DNA of 64,000 nt from Chenopodium formosanum (taxonomy: Eukaryota; Streptophyta; Magnoliopsida; Caryophyllales; Amaranthaceae), in the NCBI GenBank assembly GCA_024500155.1, contig CM044862.1, positions 45,084,001 to 45,148,000 of the forward strand, given 5' to 3'. Below the pieces are notes generated by a model. The model was not told the origin of the DNA. It did no database searches and saw only the letters and a list, made by a program, of their open reading frames with translations. The position numbers and the translations under genes were made by a program. Positions 17,771 to 28,683 of the stretch are shown in pieces. Every line of letters starts with the position of its first letter. Positions within the stretch are counted from its first letter, which is position 1.

Positions 17771-20561
17771 TCACTTCTGGCCTGCAGACGGAGCCTCCTG
17801 GTCCTCCTCCTTCTCCTCATCATCTGAGGGTATTTCCTGCGCTTCACCAGGACCAGGAAGCTCAGGCGCGGACGGCTCATTGGAGTTGACCCAGGCTTCA
17901 AAGGAGGCATGCTCTGGTTCGCCTTGCTCTCTCAAGTACACCACGTACTCGGCATAGCTGTGCGCCAGTGCCCAGATGCTATAATCTGCGTCTGGGTACA
18001 AGGCAGCCTAGGCAATCTTCATACGGGCGTCATTGTCAGCATCACTCTCAGCAACAAGGCGGTTTTGCTCCGCCTCCAGGGTTGCTGCAAAGTTTGTTTG
18101 AGCTTGAGCAGCATCCTTCTCCAGCCTCTCAACCTTGGTCTTCAATTTGCCAAGGTCCGTCTGGGCCTTCTTGAGCGCCTCATTAGCCTTTTTGGCGCTC
18201 TCGTCTGCCTTTTTTTGGGCCTCCTCCGCCCCCTTCTTGGTCGTCTCAGCATCCGTCGCCCGCTGGTTGGCCGCCTTCAGATCTAGCTCCAGCTGCTGGA
18301 TTTTAGACGCCTGTGTCATAATTATTGCTTTAGTTTCAAGTTCATTTACGATAGTTGAGTATAAAGCAACATTATCAGCGTCTGTGGCGGACTTCTTGGC
18401 CCTGTTTACCTCTTCCCGTTTGCGGGAATAAGGACACCTGAGCCTTTCTACCCGCAGCATAGCTTGCAAAAAGTCAGGGGGTATAAGTATCTCAGGCGGG
18501 ATAAAATACTTGGAAAAAATAAAATTGAATTGACAACTCTTACCTCAGCCAGAAGGGATAGAATGCGTTCAAGATTGAACGTCTCTATCCCAAGGATATT
18601 GTCCTTATCCCTTTTCCGGACGGCTTCCAGCATGGCCTTGGCATGCTTCTGGACGTCTGGCCAGCAGGGAGATTGATCTGCACCACAATTAATAGGTGAT
18701 GAGTGGGAAACTAAGGCAGCACCTATTTGTAGTCGGCCGTCTGAGGATGATGTCTGTTGGGAGTGGGATTTTACCCGCAAAGGCCACCCCAGCTCAAGCG
18801 GGGATTCAAAAGGGTTCTTACCTTCAGAGCCGGCCAAGCGGGTACCGCTTGCAGGCGTGGAGAACCCCCCGATTGCTGTAACGGGGTTAACGAGGTCGAG
18901 GCCCAGGCTGCCGCCTACCTGCTTGTTACGCCCCGCTATCCGCATTTTCTGAGGCCCGGCTAAGGTGCCAGGAGTCGACGCAGAGGCGGAGTTCTTTATT
19001 TTGTTGAGAACGGCTGGGGCCTCCTCCCTAGCCCGTTTGAGATTCTTCTCAAACGATTTCCCAACTTCTCCCCCTGCAAAAAATAAACAAGTCAAAGTTA
19101 ATATCCGGGCAAGATAGTTTATAAAAATCAACTAAGAAAGGGTCAGGCGCTCAATACCTTGGCCCTGAGCTCGGCCGCAGCTTTCTCCGCAAGATCTTTG
19201 CGGATGGTCGCAGAAGACCGCTTGGGAGTTTTCTCCAACTGCAACATGTTTAGCGCTTCTTCTGCAAAAAGAGAAATAGGTCAACATCATAAGTCAATTT
19301 CGATAGAAAAATACTACAGATGGTATAAACTCAGGCGCATACGTTTATTAAACATGTGCCCTAGCCCGTAGGCGGCTAGGAAACATTCATCCCTGAGCCA
19401 GGCGCTCTTGGGAATCCAATTCTTAGGGACTTTTATTGTTTCCCCAGTTGACAGAGTTGCGTCTGTGAGGCCGAAAAAGTCTGCCTCAATTATTTTGTCA
19501 AAGTCTTCCTCTGAGATCCAGGAAAGAGCGCACTTCCTGCCCAACAAGTCAAGCTTCTTATTGTACAGACGAAATTAATAATTTTCCCGTCTAGTTGGGG
19601 CTGACATCAGGTAGAACCTGTGCTTCCTGCCATCGAACTTTGAGACCTTGTCCAAGGTCATCATGTATTGCGGCTACGTGGTCAGAGTATACCACGCCCT
19701 CCATCCGCCTGGGCTTCTGCTGAGGTAGTGCATGCTTGCAAAAGCCTCCCAGCCGGGGTTAAGCCCATGGAACTCGCAGGCGGCAACATACCCCAGAATG
19801 TTGGTCCAAGAGTTGGGGGTAAGTTGCCAGACCCCAAGGCCGTAGCCTCTCAAAATTGCCTTCACCGCTTGGTGAAGGGGGAAGCGTAGGCCGGCTTTGA
19901 ACGCGGCCTCATAACAGCCGAAGTAGCTGTTGGCGTTCTGTTGATCGTCCCCCCAGGCGATGGTGCTCAGCTCAGGCGGCACCCGGATCTTATACCCGTC
20001 TCTTAGCGGGTGCATTTTCTTAAAATTTTCCAAGTTCTCCTCCATTTGGATCCGGTCCTTGGAGGAGACGTGGATGCTGAAGGGATCGTCCTTCTCGCTC
20101 CACTTTTTCCTTTCTTCCTCCTCGCTATCCAGAAGAGGGGGTAAGTCATCGCTGCTCTTAGAGGTAGAGGTGGAGCTGTCGCTCTCCGTCTCCTCCTCAC
20201 TTTGGTCCAGGGGGGCAGAGACAGCCTTGTCGCCGCCTTGATCGCACTCTTCCAAGAAAGAGTCAGCAGGGGTTGAAGGGGCGCGCGGAGGGGATCTCTC
20301 CAGAGCCGTCAGGTCTCCCTGACCAGACGTTTCTCCCTCAGGCGTTTGGCCGCCTGAGCCTTCGCTCTTGTAATTTGGGTCTGTGGCCGTCTGCATTGTC
20401 CGAGCCATGGTGTCCTGCACAGACACATAACTGGTCGGAATCCATGGCAAAGGGTGGTCCCAACACCCCGAGCCGGCACTCCCAGTCCTAGACTCAGCCG
20501 TCCCTGGTGACCGGCTGGACTCTAACCTAGGCTGTGCCGTGTGTGTTGGTGATGCATCCAT
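17771..20561 (-). pseudogene. Antisense accessory gene of outer element, five exons
   Basis: This is the counterpart of 8637-11557. Exon 1 runs from ATG at 20561 to about 19343 in one frame, broken by a TAG near 19674 and a TAA near 19573. It shares the N-terminal words SPGTAESRT and VSVQDTMART and the block RFPLHQAVKAILRGY. Later exons are about 19261-19158, 19073-18820, 18680-18546 and 18462-17771, with GT-AG signals such as AAG|GTATTG, GAAG|GTAAGAA and GAG|GTAAGAG. The last exon is a coiled coil (about 18460-18008), a stop near 18010, and an acidic tail ending at 17771. The phase at the exon 2/3 junction does not fit, so some boundaries are approximate. Confidence 0.68.
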
Positions 20562-20782
20562 TTATTGCAAGAAATATGTACAAGCGGTGAAAAAAGAAAA
20601 GAGCTGAGAGAGACAGAGACGGTACCTTTTGATTTGGTATCTGAAAGTAGGCGGGACCGGCTGGGTCGCTGAAGAACAAACTTTCTTGCTCGCGTCTGAC
20701 TCAAACGGATGACTTCTGCTCTCTCAAAGTTTTTCTCTCTAGAAAATTTTTGTAAACGTACAAAATTATGAGGGTAAAACGG

Positions 20783-20792
20783 CTATATATAG
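20783..20792 (-). promoter_or_regulatory. TATA-like box for outer antisense gene
   Basis: CTATATATAG on the minus strand lies 222 bp upstream of the ATG at 20561, matching the spacing in the inner element. The interval 20562-20931 is otherwise non-coding. Confidence 0.55.
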
Positions 20793-20931
20793 AGGGTAAA
20801 TATGGAGGCATTTCCGTAATTTACCCGGAAGGTGAACGGTTACTCTATAACGGTAAAATTACCGCCAACCGGAGCGTGACATGTGTCACAGATGCCACGT
20901 GGCGTGCCACGTCACATCTATGAGGGGCAAA

Positions 20932-21233
20932 TGTTTAGGGTAATTTTACCCTGCCACGTGGCCCAATCAGAGGGGGACACGTGTCAGCCTCAGATTGGTC
21001 CAAAATGGACCAATCCCTCCTTGACACGTGAAAAAGCGGCCTTCAGGCCCAAATCCCAAGAATGCCGCAAAACGACGCATCCCACCATTGATTAGGGTTC
21101 AGTGACCTAATCAGGGGCACAATTCCCAAAGACCCTATAAATAGGGAGATGTCCCTCATTTTGAGGGCACGTTTTACCATTTAATACACCTGCATTCTCT
21201 TACATCAGAGAAACACCTGAGCTTGGAATCCGA
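20932..21233 (+). repeat. Truncated 3' LTR, outer Tat element
   Basis: It starts TGTTTAGGG after the purine tract GAGGGGCAAA (20922-20931). It has CACGTG boxes near 20955, 20978 and 21025, and a TATA box near 21135. It ends inside GAGCTTGGAATCCGAGC, a word that in the inner LTR is followed by about 170 bp more. The break joins a family III polyprotein tail. Confidence 0.8.
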
Positions 21234-22039
21234 GCTACATTCAATGTTGGCGATTTGGCTTAGTATATTGCTGATGAAGAACTTCGAGATTTGAGGACAA
21301 ATTCTTTCGAAGAAGAGGAGGATGATGCAAGTCTAAGCATGGAGAACTTCGAAGATTTGCTTATCATGCATCAAGATAGTTTATCCCTAAACATTGATTC
21401 AAGCCAAGCATTGCATGGACACTTTCTTGGATATAAAAGAAAAAGCCACGGTTTGCTTAGTGGTTTTTCTTGGAGTCTAGTTCACTTTCTTGAACTTTCT
21501 TGAATTTTCTTTAATTAGATTTTGCTTACAAGTTTTTACCTTTCACTTGAAAGGGTTTTTCTTGGTTCAAGCATTAGGATCTTTAATCTTTATTTAGTTG
21601 CTTTTAAAATCAGTTAGTTAGCAAAATAAATCAGTTTAGGCGTGTGCTTGTTCTCCAAGGAGTTTGGTGTATGCTTGTGCGCCAAGGTGCTTGTTCTTCA
21701 AGCAAGTTAGAATTCTAGTTTAATTAGGATTGAATTAGGAACTTGTCCTAATCTTCCTAGGTAAACTAAATCTATAAATAGGGCTGTAAAACACACGAAT
21801 TATAGAGAGATTAATATTCAGATTTATTTCTTAAGTTGCATACTTGAGTTTTTGGTTGATTGCGATCAATTGCTGTTTTGTTTGTTTTAGTTAAAACATT
21901 CGTTTGGATTGATTAATTAGGTGGATTCTTAATTGATTAATCTTAGTTTTTGTGTAATTCTTGGTGGATTTCCTGTATAGAATTAGACTTAAACATATCC
22001 CTTGTGTTTTGTTGATTTTCGGATCAATAATTCACATCA
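21234..22039 (+). mobile_element. Family III (CRM-like) 3' fragment: pol tail plus LTR
   Basis: Bases 21234-21322 encode the polyprotein end (TFNVGDLA, then the acidic FEEEED whose codons form the purine tract GAAGAAGAGGAGGA). A full 717-bp LTR follows (21323-22039), starting TGATGCAAG and ending CACATCA. The tail reading frame runs on into the LTR and ends at 21503. It matches the minus-strand element at 58098-64000 in opposite orientation, with clear divergence, so it is an older copy. Its 5' side is gone. Its right flank is element D. Confidence 0.85.
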
Positions 22040-22040
22040 C

Positions 22041-22568
22041 AAAGAAGGGAGCTTGCAACATGAGGCAATCTTTCACACTCGTTGCACCATTGGTGGTAAG
22101 GTATGTACCTTGATTATTGATGGAGGTAGTTGTACCAATGTAGCTTCAGAAGTAATGATAGACAAGATGAAAATAAAAACCGTCCCTCACCCTAAGCCTT
22201 ATGTGATTCAATGGCTAAATCATGGTAAAGGGATTCAAGTAACACAACAGGTCTTGTTATCATTTAGCATTGGTAAAACTTATGAGGAAGAATTATGGTG
22301 TGATGTTATACCTATGGATGCATGTCATATTTTACTTGGTAGACCTTGGCTATTTGATAGGCGTGTGATGCATGATGGGTATAAAAACACATATTCCTTC
22401 ACTAAGGATGGACAGAAAATACTCCTTACCCCTCTAAACCTCAAAAACGGCCACCCCACTTCCACACCCCCACTTCCCTTACCACTCTCATAGAATCAGA
22501 ATTGCATGAGTATAAAGCTCACAAACAATTCATTTTAAGCCAACTTGATACCCCTTCCCAACCGTCAC
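22041..22568 (+). pseudogene. pro: Protease fragment of element D
   Basis: Translation from 22041 starts KEGSLQHEAIF and contains the protease-like site IIDGGSCTNVAS, then LLGRPWLFDRR. It ends early at 22493 after a small indel; the related sequence continues in another phase to 22568. The active site reads D-G-G and not D-T/S-G in every family II copy in this window. Confidence 0.8.
22564..22568. repeat. TSD GTCAC, left copy (element C)
   Basis: GTCAC before the LTR start (TGTTG at 22569). The partner is at 56335-56339. Confidence 0.9.
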
Positions 22569-23717
22569 TGTTGTATATTTGGAGTAACACTTGAAATACA
22601 CAAGGGATAAACCAAGGGATATTTAAGGCTAAAGAACCAAAGGCTTCTTAGATAAAGTCACACCACTAAGAAACTGTTTGGATTCCTAAGATCACAAGCC
22701 AACTAGTAGCCTAAACTAGCTAACTAAGCAAAGGAAACAAAATTCCAAATCCAAGAATTTCAGGTTTTGTTTCTAATCCAAGAAACGAATGTAAGACAAG
22801 TTTTTTTGTTTGAATAATCTGATTTTTTTCATTCACATTTGCTTGCTATTTATAGTAAACAAGCATCCTTAAGTACAAGCTAACTTAAGTGGCTGTTCAG
22901 CTCACTTGTTACACGCCTAAGCTAAGTACAAATCAGCTTTTTGTTGTCTAGATACATTAATAAAAGAAGCCTTATTTAACTAGATATAACAAAGAGAAAA
23001 TGGTAGTTTGTAACCTCCAAATTATGACTGAAAATAAAATCAGAAATGAGAGCATAACTCTCCCTTGATTCACGCCCAACAAAGCAGTAATTAGGAGATG
23101 TATTTCCTCCAATATCCATGCCCAAATTCAAACAGCAAAGAGGTACAACTCTTCCTTGATTCAAGCCTTGAAATAAGCTTGAATGAATGTGGACAAAGAT
23201 GCACTTGGACGCCCTTTAGTTGCTCCAAAGCTGACTGAATTAAATAGCCAATTGCTCCAAAGATGCTCCAATGTTTGACTGATATCAACGGCCACTTGAA
23301 GGCTGAAGTTAAGGCCTGTAACGGCTTGTAATTCCTCTTTGAAAACTGATTGTAACTCCCAAGTCAAAGCTTTGAAATTCCTTGTAAAGGAATTTCGGAT
23401 TCCAAGCTTAAATGGCTGCCATTTTGATGTATCTTTGCACTTGTACTTTTGTGTGAATGTGACAATATTTTTCGAACTAAAATCAGCTGAAAAGAACTAA
23501 GAAAAATACAACTAATTTGCAAACTTAAAATGACTAAAGTATACAATTTAATCAAAGCATAAAAAGAACTAGAATAAACTAGTTAATAAGAACAACAAGA
23601 AATTCAAGGGATTGAATACCTTGCTGCCCATGGATAGAATGCATAGCACCAATACATGATGCTACATCTTGAACCAAAGAAATGTCCATAACCAAGTTGT
23701 TAGGCTTGGCTACAACA
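22569..23717 (-). repeat. 3' LTR, element C
   Basis: 1,149 bp, beginning TGTTGTATATTTGG and ending GGCTTGGCTACAACA on the plus strand. A TATA box lies near 22850 (minus). The adjoining purine tract is 23718-23732 (minus). Confidence 0.9.
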
Positions 23718-24654
23718 TTCCCCCCATCTTGAAAAGAGTTTGCCCTCAAACTCGGCAACTCTTCAAACTCATCATAGTAAGGTGATAAATCAGCCACGTT
23801 AAAGGTGCTAGAAACACCATAATCTCCGGGCAACTCAACTTTGTAAGCATTATCATTCACCTTTTCAACAATAGCAAATGGACCATCACTACGAGGACTA
23901 ACCTTGGACCGCCTTTTGGAAGGAAATCGTTCCTTTCGAAGATGAATCCAAACTAAATCACCGGGCTGAAAACGGACCTCCTTTCTTTTCTTGCCTTTGT
24001 CTTTGCATTAGCTTGTTCAATTTTGGAACGAACTTGCTCGTGCATAGACTTGATTTCTTTTGCACGGACCTCGGCATCATTGCTGAACTTGTGTGGTGAG
24101 GGAATGGGAGTGAGATCAATAGGAGTGCATGGATTGAATCCATACACTAATTCAAAAGGACTCAAACCTGTGGTCTTGCTAGGCACACAATTGTAAGCAA
24201 ACTCCGCATGAGGAAGCATCTCTTTCCATTGCTTGGGACGTTTAGTAGCCAAAGACCGCAACAAGGATCCCTAAGTTCTATAAGTCACTTTGGTTTAACC
24301 ATCTGTTTGAGGAGGACTTGAAGTGCTAAAGTTCAATTTTGTGCCCATCTTCCTCCATAATGTAACCCAAAAATAACTTAGAAATTTTTTATCACGATCA
24401 CTCACCATGGATTTAGGTACACCATGCAAACGAACAATCTCCATTATAGAATCTTTCTTTCGTTGGGTGATAGGAAGTCCCACAACGAAATCAAGACTAA
24501 TATCCTCCCATGGTGCTTGTGGAATAGGTAAGGGCAAAAGATAGCCTTGTGGTAGACTATGACTCTTGGCCTTTTGACATATCACACACCTCTTCACAAT
24601 GAACTTTACATCACGGACCAATCTAGGCCAATGAAAGTATTCTTGGACAAGAAG
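23579..24654 (-). pseudogene. int: Integrase and C-terminal tail of element C
   Basis: From 24654 leftward it encodes EYFHWPRLVRDVKF, the CVICQKAK zinc-finger cysteines and the core start (DISLDFVVGLP). A deletion of about 100 bp then joins SIM directly to EIVRLHG. VSDRDKKF and PPQTDG follow. A stop follows GSL and a frameshift lies near 23990. The tail NDNAYKVELPGDYG runs through the purine tract into the LTR and ends at 23579. Confidence 0.8.
24650..24654. repeat. TSD AGAAG, left copy (element B)
   Basis: AGAAG before TGTTG at 24655. The partner is at 51836-51840. Confidence 0.9.
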
Positions 24655-25817
24655 TGTTGTATATTTGGAGTAACACTCGAAATACACAAGGGATAAACCA
24701 AGGGATATTTAAGGCTAAAGAACCAAAGGCTTCTTAGATAAAGTCACACCACTAAGAAACTGTTTGGGTTCCTAAGATCACAAGCCAACTAGTAGCCTAA
24801 ACTAGCTAACTAAGCAAAGGAAAACGAAATTCCAAATCCAAGAATTTCAGGTTTGTTTCTAACCCAAGAAACGAATGTAAGACAAGTTTTTTTTGTTTGA
24901 ATAATCTGATTTTTTTCATTCACATTTGCTTGCTATTTATAGTAAACAAGCATCCTTAAGTACAAGCTAACTTAAGTGGCTGTTCAGCTCACTTGTTACA
25001 CGCCTAAGCTAAGTACAAATCAGCTTTTTGTTGTCTAGATACATTAATAAAAGAAGCCTTATTTAACTAGATACATCAAAGAGAAAATGGTGACTTATAA
25101 CCTCCAAATTAAGGCTGAAATAAAATCAGAATTAAGAGAGTGTAACTCCCCTTAATTCACGCCCATCCAAGCAGCAAGTTGGAGATGTATTTCCTCCAAT
25201 ATTCACGCCCAAATTCAAACAGCAAAGAAGTGTAACTTCTCCTTGGTTCAAGCCTTGAAATTAGCTTGAATGTATGTGGACAAGGCTGTACTTGGACGCC
25301 CTTTAGTTGCTCCAAAAGCTGACTGATTTAAACAGCCAATTGAAGGCTGAAATTAAGGCTTAAGATGCTCCAATGTTGACTGATATCAACGGCCACTTGA
25401 AGGATGAAGTTAAGGCTTGTAATGGCTTTTAATTCCTCTTTGAAAACTGATTGTAACTCCCAAGTCAAAGCTTTGAAATTCCTTGTAAAGGAATTTCGGA
25501 TTCCAAGCTTAAATGGCTGCCGTTTTGATGTATCTTTGCACTTGTACTTTTGTGTGAATGTGACAATATTTTTCGAACTAAATCAGCTAAAAAGAACTAA
25601 GAAAAATATAACGAATTTGCAAACTTAAAATGACTAAAGTTTACAATTTATTCAAAGCATAAAAAGGACTAGAATAAACTAGTTAATAAGAACAACAAGA
25701 AATTCAAGGGATTGAATAACTTGCTGCCCATGGATAGAATGCATAGCACCAATACATGATGCTACATCTTGAACCAAAGAAATGTCCATAACCAAGTTGT
25801 TAGGCTTGGCTACAACA
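24655..25817 (-). repeat. 3' LTR, element B
   Basis: 1,163 bp, TGTTG...CAACA, next to the minus-strand purine tract TCAAGAAGGGGGAA at 25818-25831. Confidence 0.9.
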
Positions 25818-27303
25818 TTCCCCCTTCTTGAAAAGAGTTTGCCCTCAAACTCGGCAACTCTTCAAACTCATCATAGTAAGGTGTTAAATCAGCCACGTTA
25901 AAGGTGCTAGAAACACCATAATCTCCGGGCAACTCAACTTTGTAAGCATTATCATTCACCTTTTCAACAATAGCAAATGGACCATCACTACGAGGACTAA
26001 CCTTGGACCGCCTTTTGGAAGGAAATCTTTCCTTTCGTAGATGAATCCAAACTAAATCTCCGGGCTGAAAACGGACCTCCTTTCTTTTCTTGTCATAGTA
26101 TGCCTTTGTCTTTGCATTAGCTTCAATTTTTGAACGAACTTGCTCATGCATAGACTTGATTTCTTTTGCACGCACCTCGGCATCATTGCTAAACTTGTTT
26201 GGTGAGGGAATGGGAGTGAGATCAATAGGAGTGCACGGATTGAATCCATACACCACTTCAAAAGGACTCAAACCTGTTGTCTTGCTAGGCACACGATTGT
26301 AAGCAAACTCCGCATGAGGAAGCATCTCTTCCCATTGCTTGGCACGTTTAGTAGCCAAAGACCGCAACAAGGATCCCAAAGTTCTATTAGTCACTTTGGT
26401 TTGACCATCTGTTTGAGGATGACTTGAAGTGCTAAAGTTCAATTTCGTGCCCATCTTCCTCCATAATGTAAGCCAAAAATGTTTTAGAAATTTTGGATCA
26501 CGATCACTCACCATGGATTTAAGTACACCATGTAAACGAACAATCTCATTGAAAAACAAGTTAGCAACATGAGTAGCATCATAAGTTGAATGACAAGCAA
26601 TGAAATGAGCCATTTTAGAAAATCGATCCACAACAACCATTATAGAATCTTTCTTTCGTTGGGAGATAGGAAGTCCCACAACGAAATCAAGACTAATATC
26701 CTCCCATGATGCTTGTGGAATAGGTAAGGGCAGAAGATAGCCTTGTGGTAGACTATGACTCTTGACCTTTTGACATATCACACACCTCTTCACAATGAAC
26801 TCCACATCACGGACCAATCTAGGCCAAAGAAAGTATTCTTGGACAAGAATAATAGTCTTCTTTATGCCAAAGTTTCCCGCCATTCCTCCTTCATGAAACT
26901 CTTTGATAAGAAATTCTCTTAGGCTTGATCTTGGGATGCACAACCTGTTTCCTTTGAACAAATAGCCATTTAAAATGTAATAATCTTTGTAAGCATGATT
27001 AGAACATTTTAAAAATAAATCACCAAAATCATGATCATTTTTGTAACTTGCTTTCACATCTTCAACACTAATCACCCTTGCTTTGAAAGAATTCAAGAGT
27101 GTGTATCTCCTTGAAACCGCATCAGCTCCTTTGTTCATGGCTCCTCTCCTATGCTTGATCACAAAATGAAAAGCTTGCAAATACTCCACCCATTTGGCAT
27201 GGCGTGGTTGGAGTTTTTGTTGGCTTTGAAGATATTTGAGAGCTTCATGATCTGAATGAAGGATGAACTCCTTGGAAATGAGGTAATGTCTCCAATGGTC
27301 CAA
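25818..27303 (-). pseudogene. int: RNase H end and integrase of element B
   Basis: The frame is open from the array edge (LDHWRHYLISKEF) to the purine tract. The integrase zinc finger has Asn for the second His (AGNFG where relatives have AGHFG). The core keeps D (DISLDF) and D (VSDRDPKF), but the catalytic Glu is Lys (DGQTKVTNR against DGQTEVTNR in family III). The C-terminal KVNDNAYKVELPGDYG tail follows. One G fewer in the purine tract puts the LTR-encoded extension out of frame, so the ORF ends GGML at 25810. Confidence 0.85.
27299..27303. repeat. TSD TCCAA, left copy (tandem array)
   Basis: TCCAA before the first array LTR (TGTTG at 27304). The partner is at 47791-47795, directly after the seventh LTR. 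Element C has the uninterrupted site (GATCCAAAGCACG near 52288). Confidence 0.93.
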
Positions 27304-28571
27304 TGTTGTAGCCAAGCCTAACAACTTGGTTATGGACGTTTCTTTGCTCCAAGATGTAGCATCATGCATTGATGCTATGCGTTCTATCTATGTGCAACAA
27401 GATATTCAATCCTTTGAGTTTCTTGTTGTTCTTATTAACTAGTTCATTCTAGTTCTTTTTATGCTTTGAATAAATTGTAAACTTTAGTTCTTTTAAGTTT
27501 GCAAATTAGTTATATTTTTCTTACTTCTTTTTAGCTAATTTTAGTTCGAAAAATATTGTTACATTCACATAAAGTACAAGTACAAGATACACAAAAGAAG
27601 ACAGCCATTTAAGCTTGGAAAACAACATAGAATCCGAAATTCTTTTGGAGGAATCTCAAGGCTTCAAAATGGGAGTTACAATCAGTTTTCAAAGAGGAAT
27701 TACAAGCCATTACAAGCCTTAATTTCAGCCTTTAAGTGGCCGTTAATTTCAGTCAAACTTGGAGCATCTTAAGCCTTAATTTCGGCCTTCATTTGGCTGT
27801 TCAATTCGGTCAGCTTTTGGAGCAACTAAAGGGCGTCCAAATACACTTTAGTCCACATACATTCAAGCTACTTTCAAGGCTAGAATCAAGGGGAAATTAC
27901 TCTTCTTTTGCTGTTTGAATTAGGCGTGAATTATGGGGCTGTTTTGCTTCTAATTTTCTGCTTTGTTGGGCGTAAATCAAGGGGAGTTTAAAGCCTTCAC
28001 TTGCTGCTTTGTTGGGCGTAAATCAAGGGGAGTTTAAGCCTTCATTTGCTGCTTTGTTGGACGTGCATTAAGGGGGAGTTAAGCTCTCTTATTTTCTGAT
28101 TTTTGGAGCATCTTTTGGAGGTTACAAACCGCCACTTTCTAAGCTTATGTACCTAGTTAAGTTTAGCTTCTTTAATTGATGTATCTAGACATTAAAAATC
28201 AGATTTTGATGCTTAGTTTAAGCATGTAACAAGTGAGCTAAAAAGTCACTTAAGTTAGCTTGTACTTATGATGCTTGTTTACTATAAATAACAAGCAAAT
28301 GTGAATGAAAAATATGGAGAATATTTTGAACAAAAAATTGTGTTTTTACACTCGTTTCTTGGATTAGAAACAAACTTGAAATTCTTGGATTTGGAATTTC
28401 GTTTCCTTTGCTTAGTTAACTAGCTTAGACTACTAGTTGGCTTGTGATCTTAGGAACCCAAACTCGTTTCTTAGTGGTGTGTCTGTATCTAAGAAGCCTT
28501 TTTGGTTTTAGTCTTACTTATCCTTGGTTTATCCCTTGTGTATTTCGGGTTGATACTCCAAATATACAACA
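27304..28571 (+). repeat. Array LTR 1
   Basis: 1,268 bp, TGTTGTAGCC...ATACAACA. It differs from LTRs 2-7 at LTR position 44 (C, others G; 27347) and 437 (C, others T; 27740). TATAAATA is at 28283-28290, between the arms GCTTGTT (28273) and AACAAGC (28290). A 46-bp tandem repeat (GCTTTGTTGGGCGTAAATCA start) occurs at 27960, 28006 and, partly, 28051. Confidence 0.95.
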
Positions 28572-28573
28572 TT

Positions 28574-28590
28574 TGGCGCTAGAAGGAGGG
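28574..28590 (+). other. Primer binding site, array unit 1
   Basis: TGGCGCTAGAAGGAGGG starts two bases after the LTR end and is repeated in all six units. Element C has a near-identical site next to 55162, and element B has the variant TGGCGCAAGAAGGAGGG next to 50677. The tRNA is not assigned. Confidence 0.75.
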
Positions 28591-28598
28591 GGACTAGC

Positions 28599-28624
28599 AA
28601 AAAAAAAAAAAAAAAAAAAAAAAA
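28599..28624 (+). repeat. A26 tract between primer site and gag, unit 1
   Basis: An uninterrupted run of 26 A's lies 60 bp upstream of the gag ATG. Units 2, 3, 4 and 6 also have 26; unit 5 has 27 (41411-41437). Elements B and C lack it at the same place. Confidence 0.9.
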
Positions 28625-28683
28625 TACTCGTCCCAAAACACATATCCCAAACACCTACCCCAAACACAAACCCAAACACAACC

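Larger units (their letters stand above)
12550..21233 (+). mobile_element. Outer Tat-type element, 3' part
   Basis: The older Tat element resumes after the insertion with protease, UAG cassette, pol, a structured spacer, an antisense gene and a truncated 3' LTR. Its coding region is close to the inner element's at protein level, but its spacer, antisense gene and LTR differ strongly in sequence. It is therefore a related family and not a copy of the same one. Many stops and small indels show it is dead. It is cut off inside its 3' LTR at about 21233. Confidence 0.88.

Noticed and set aside
17909..18431. Plus-strand ORFs rich in Leu and Ser.
   Set aside because: They are the complement of the antisense coiled-coil exon; no independent evidence.
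22002..22040. Start Met at 22002 for the protease fragment.
   Set aside because: These bases are the end of a family III LTR; the element D sequence begins at 22040.
28444..28683. 733-codon form of the array ORF starting inside the LTR (also at +3203 steps).
   Set aside because: Its first 80 codons are LTR and the A tract (a run of Lys). Unit 5's extra A closes it. The ATG at 28684 matches the gag start of relatives.
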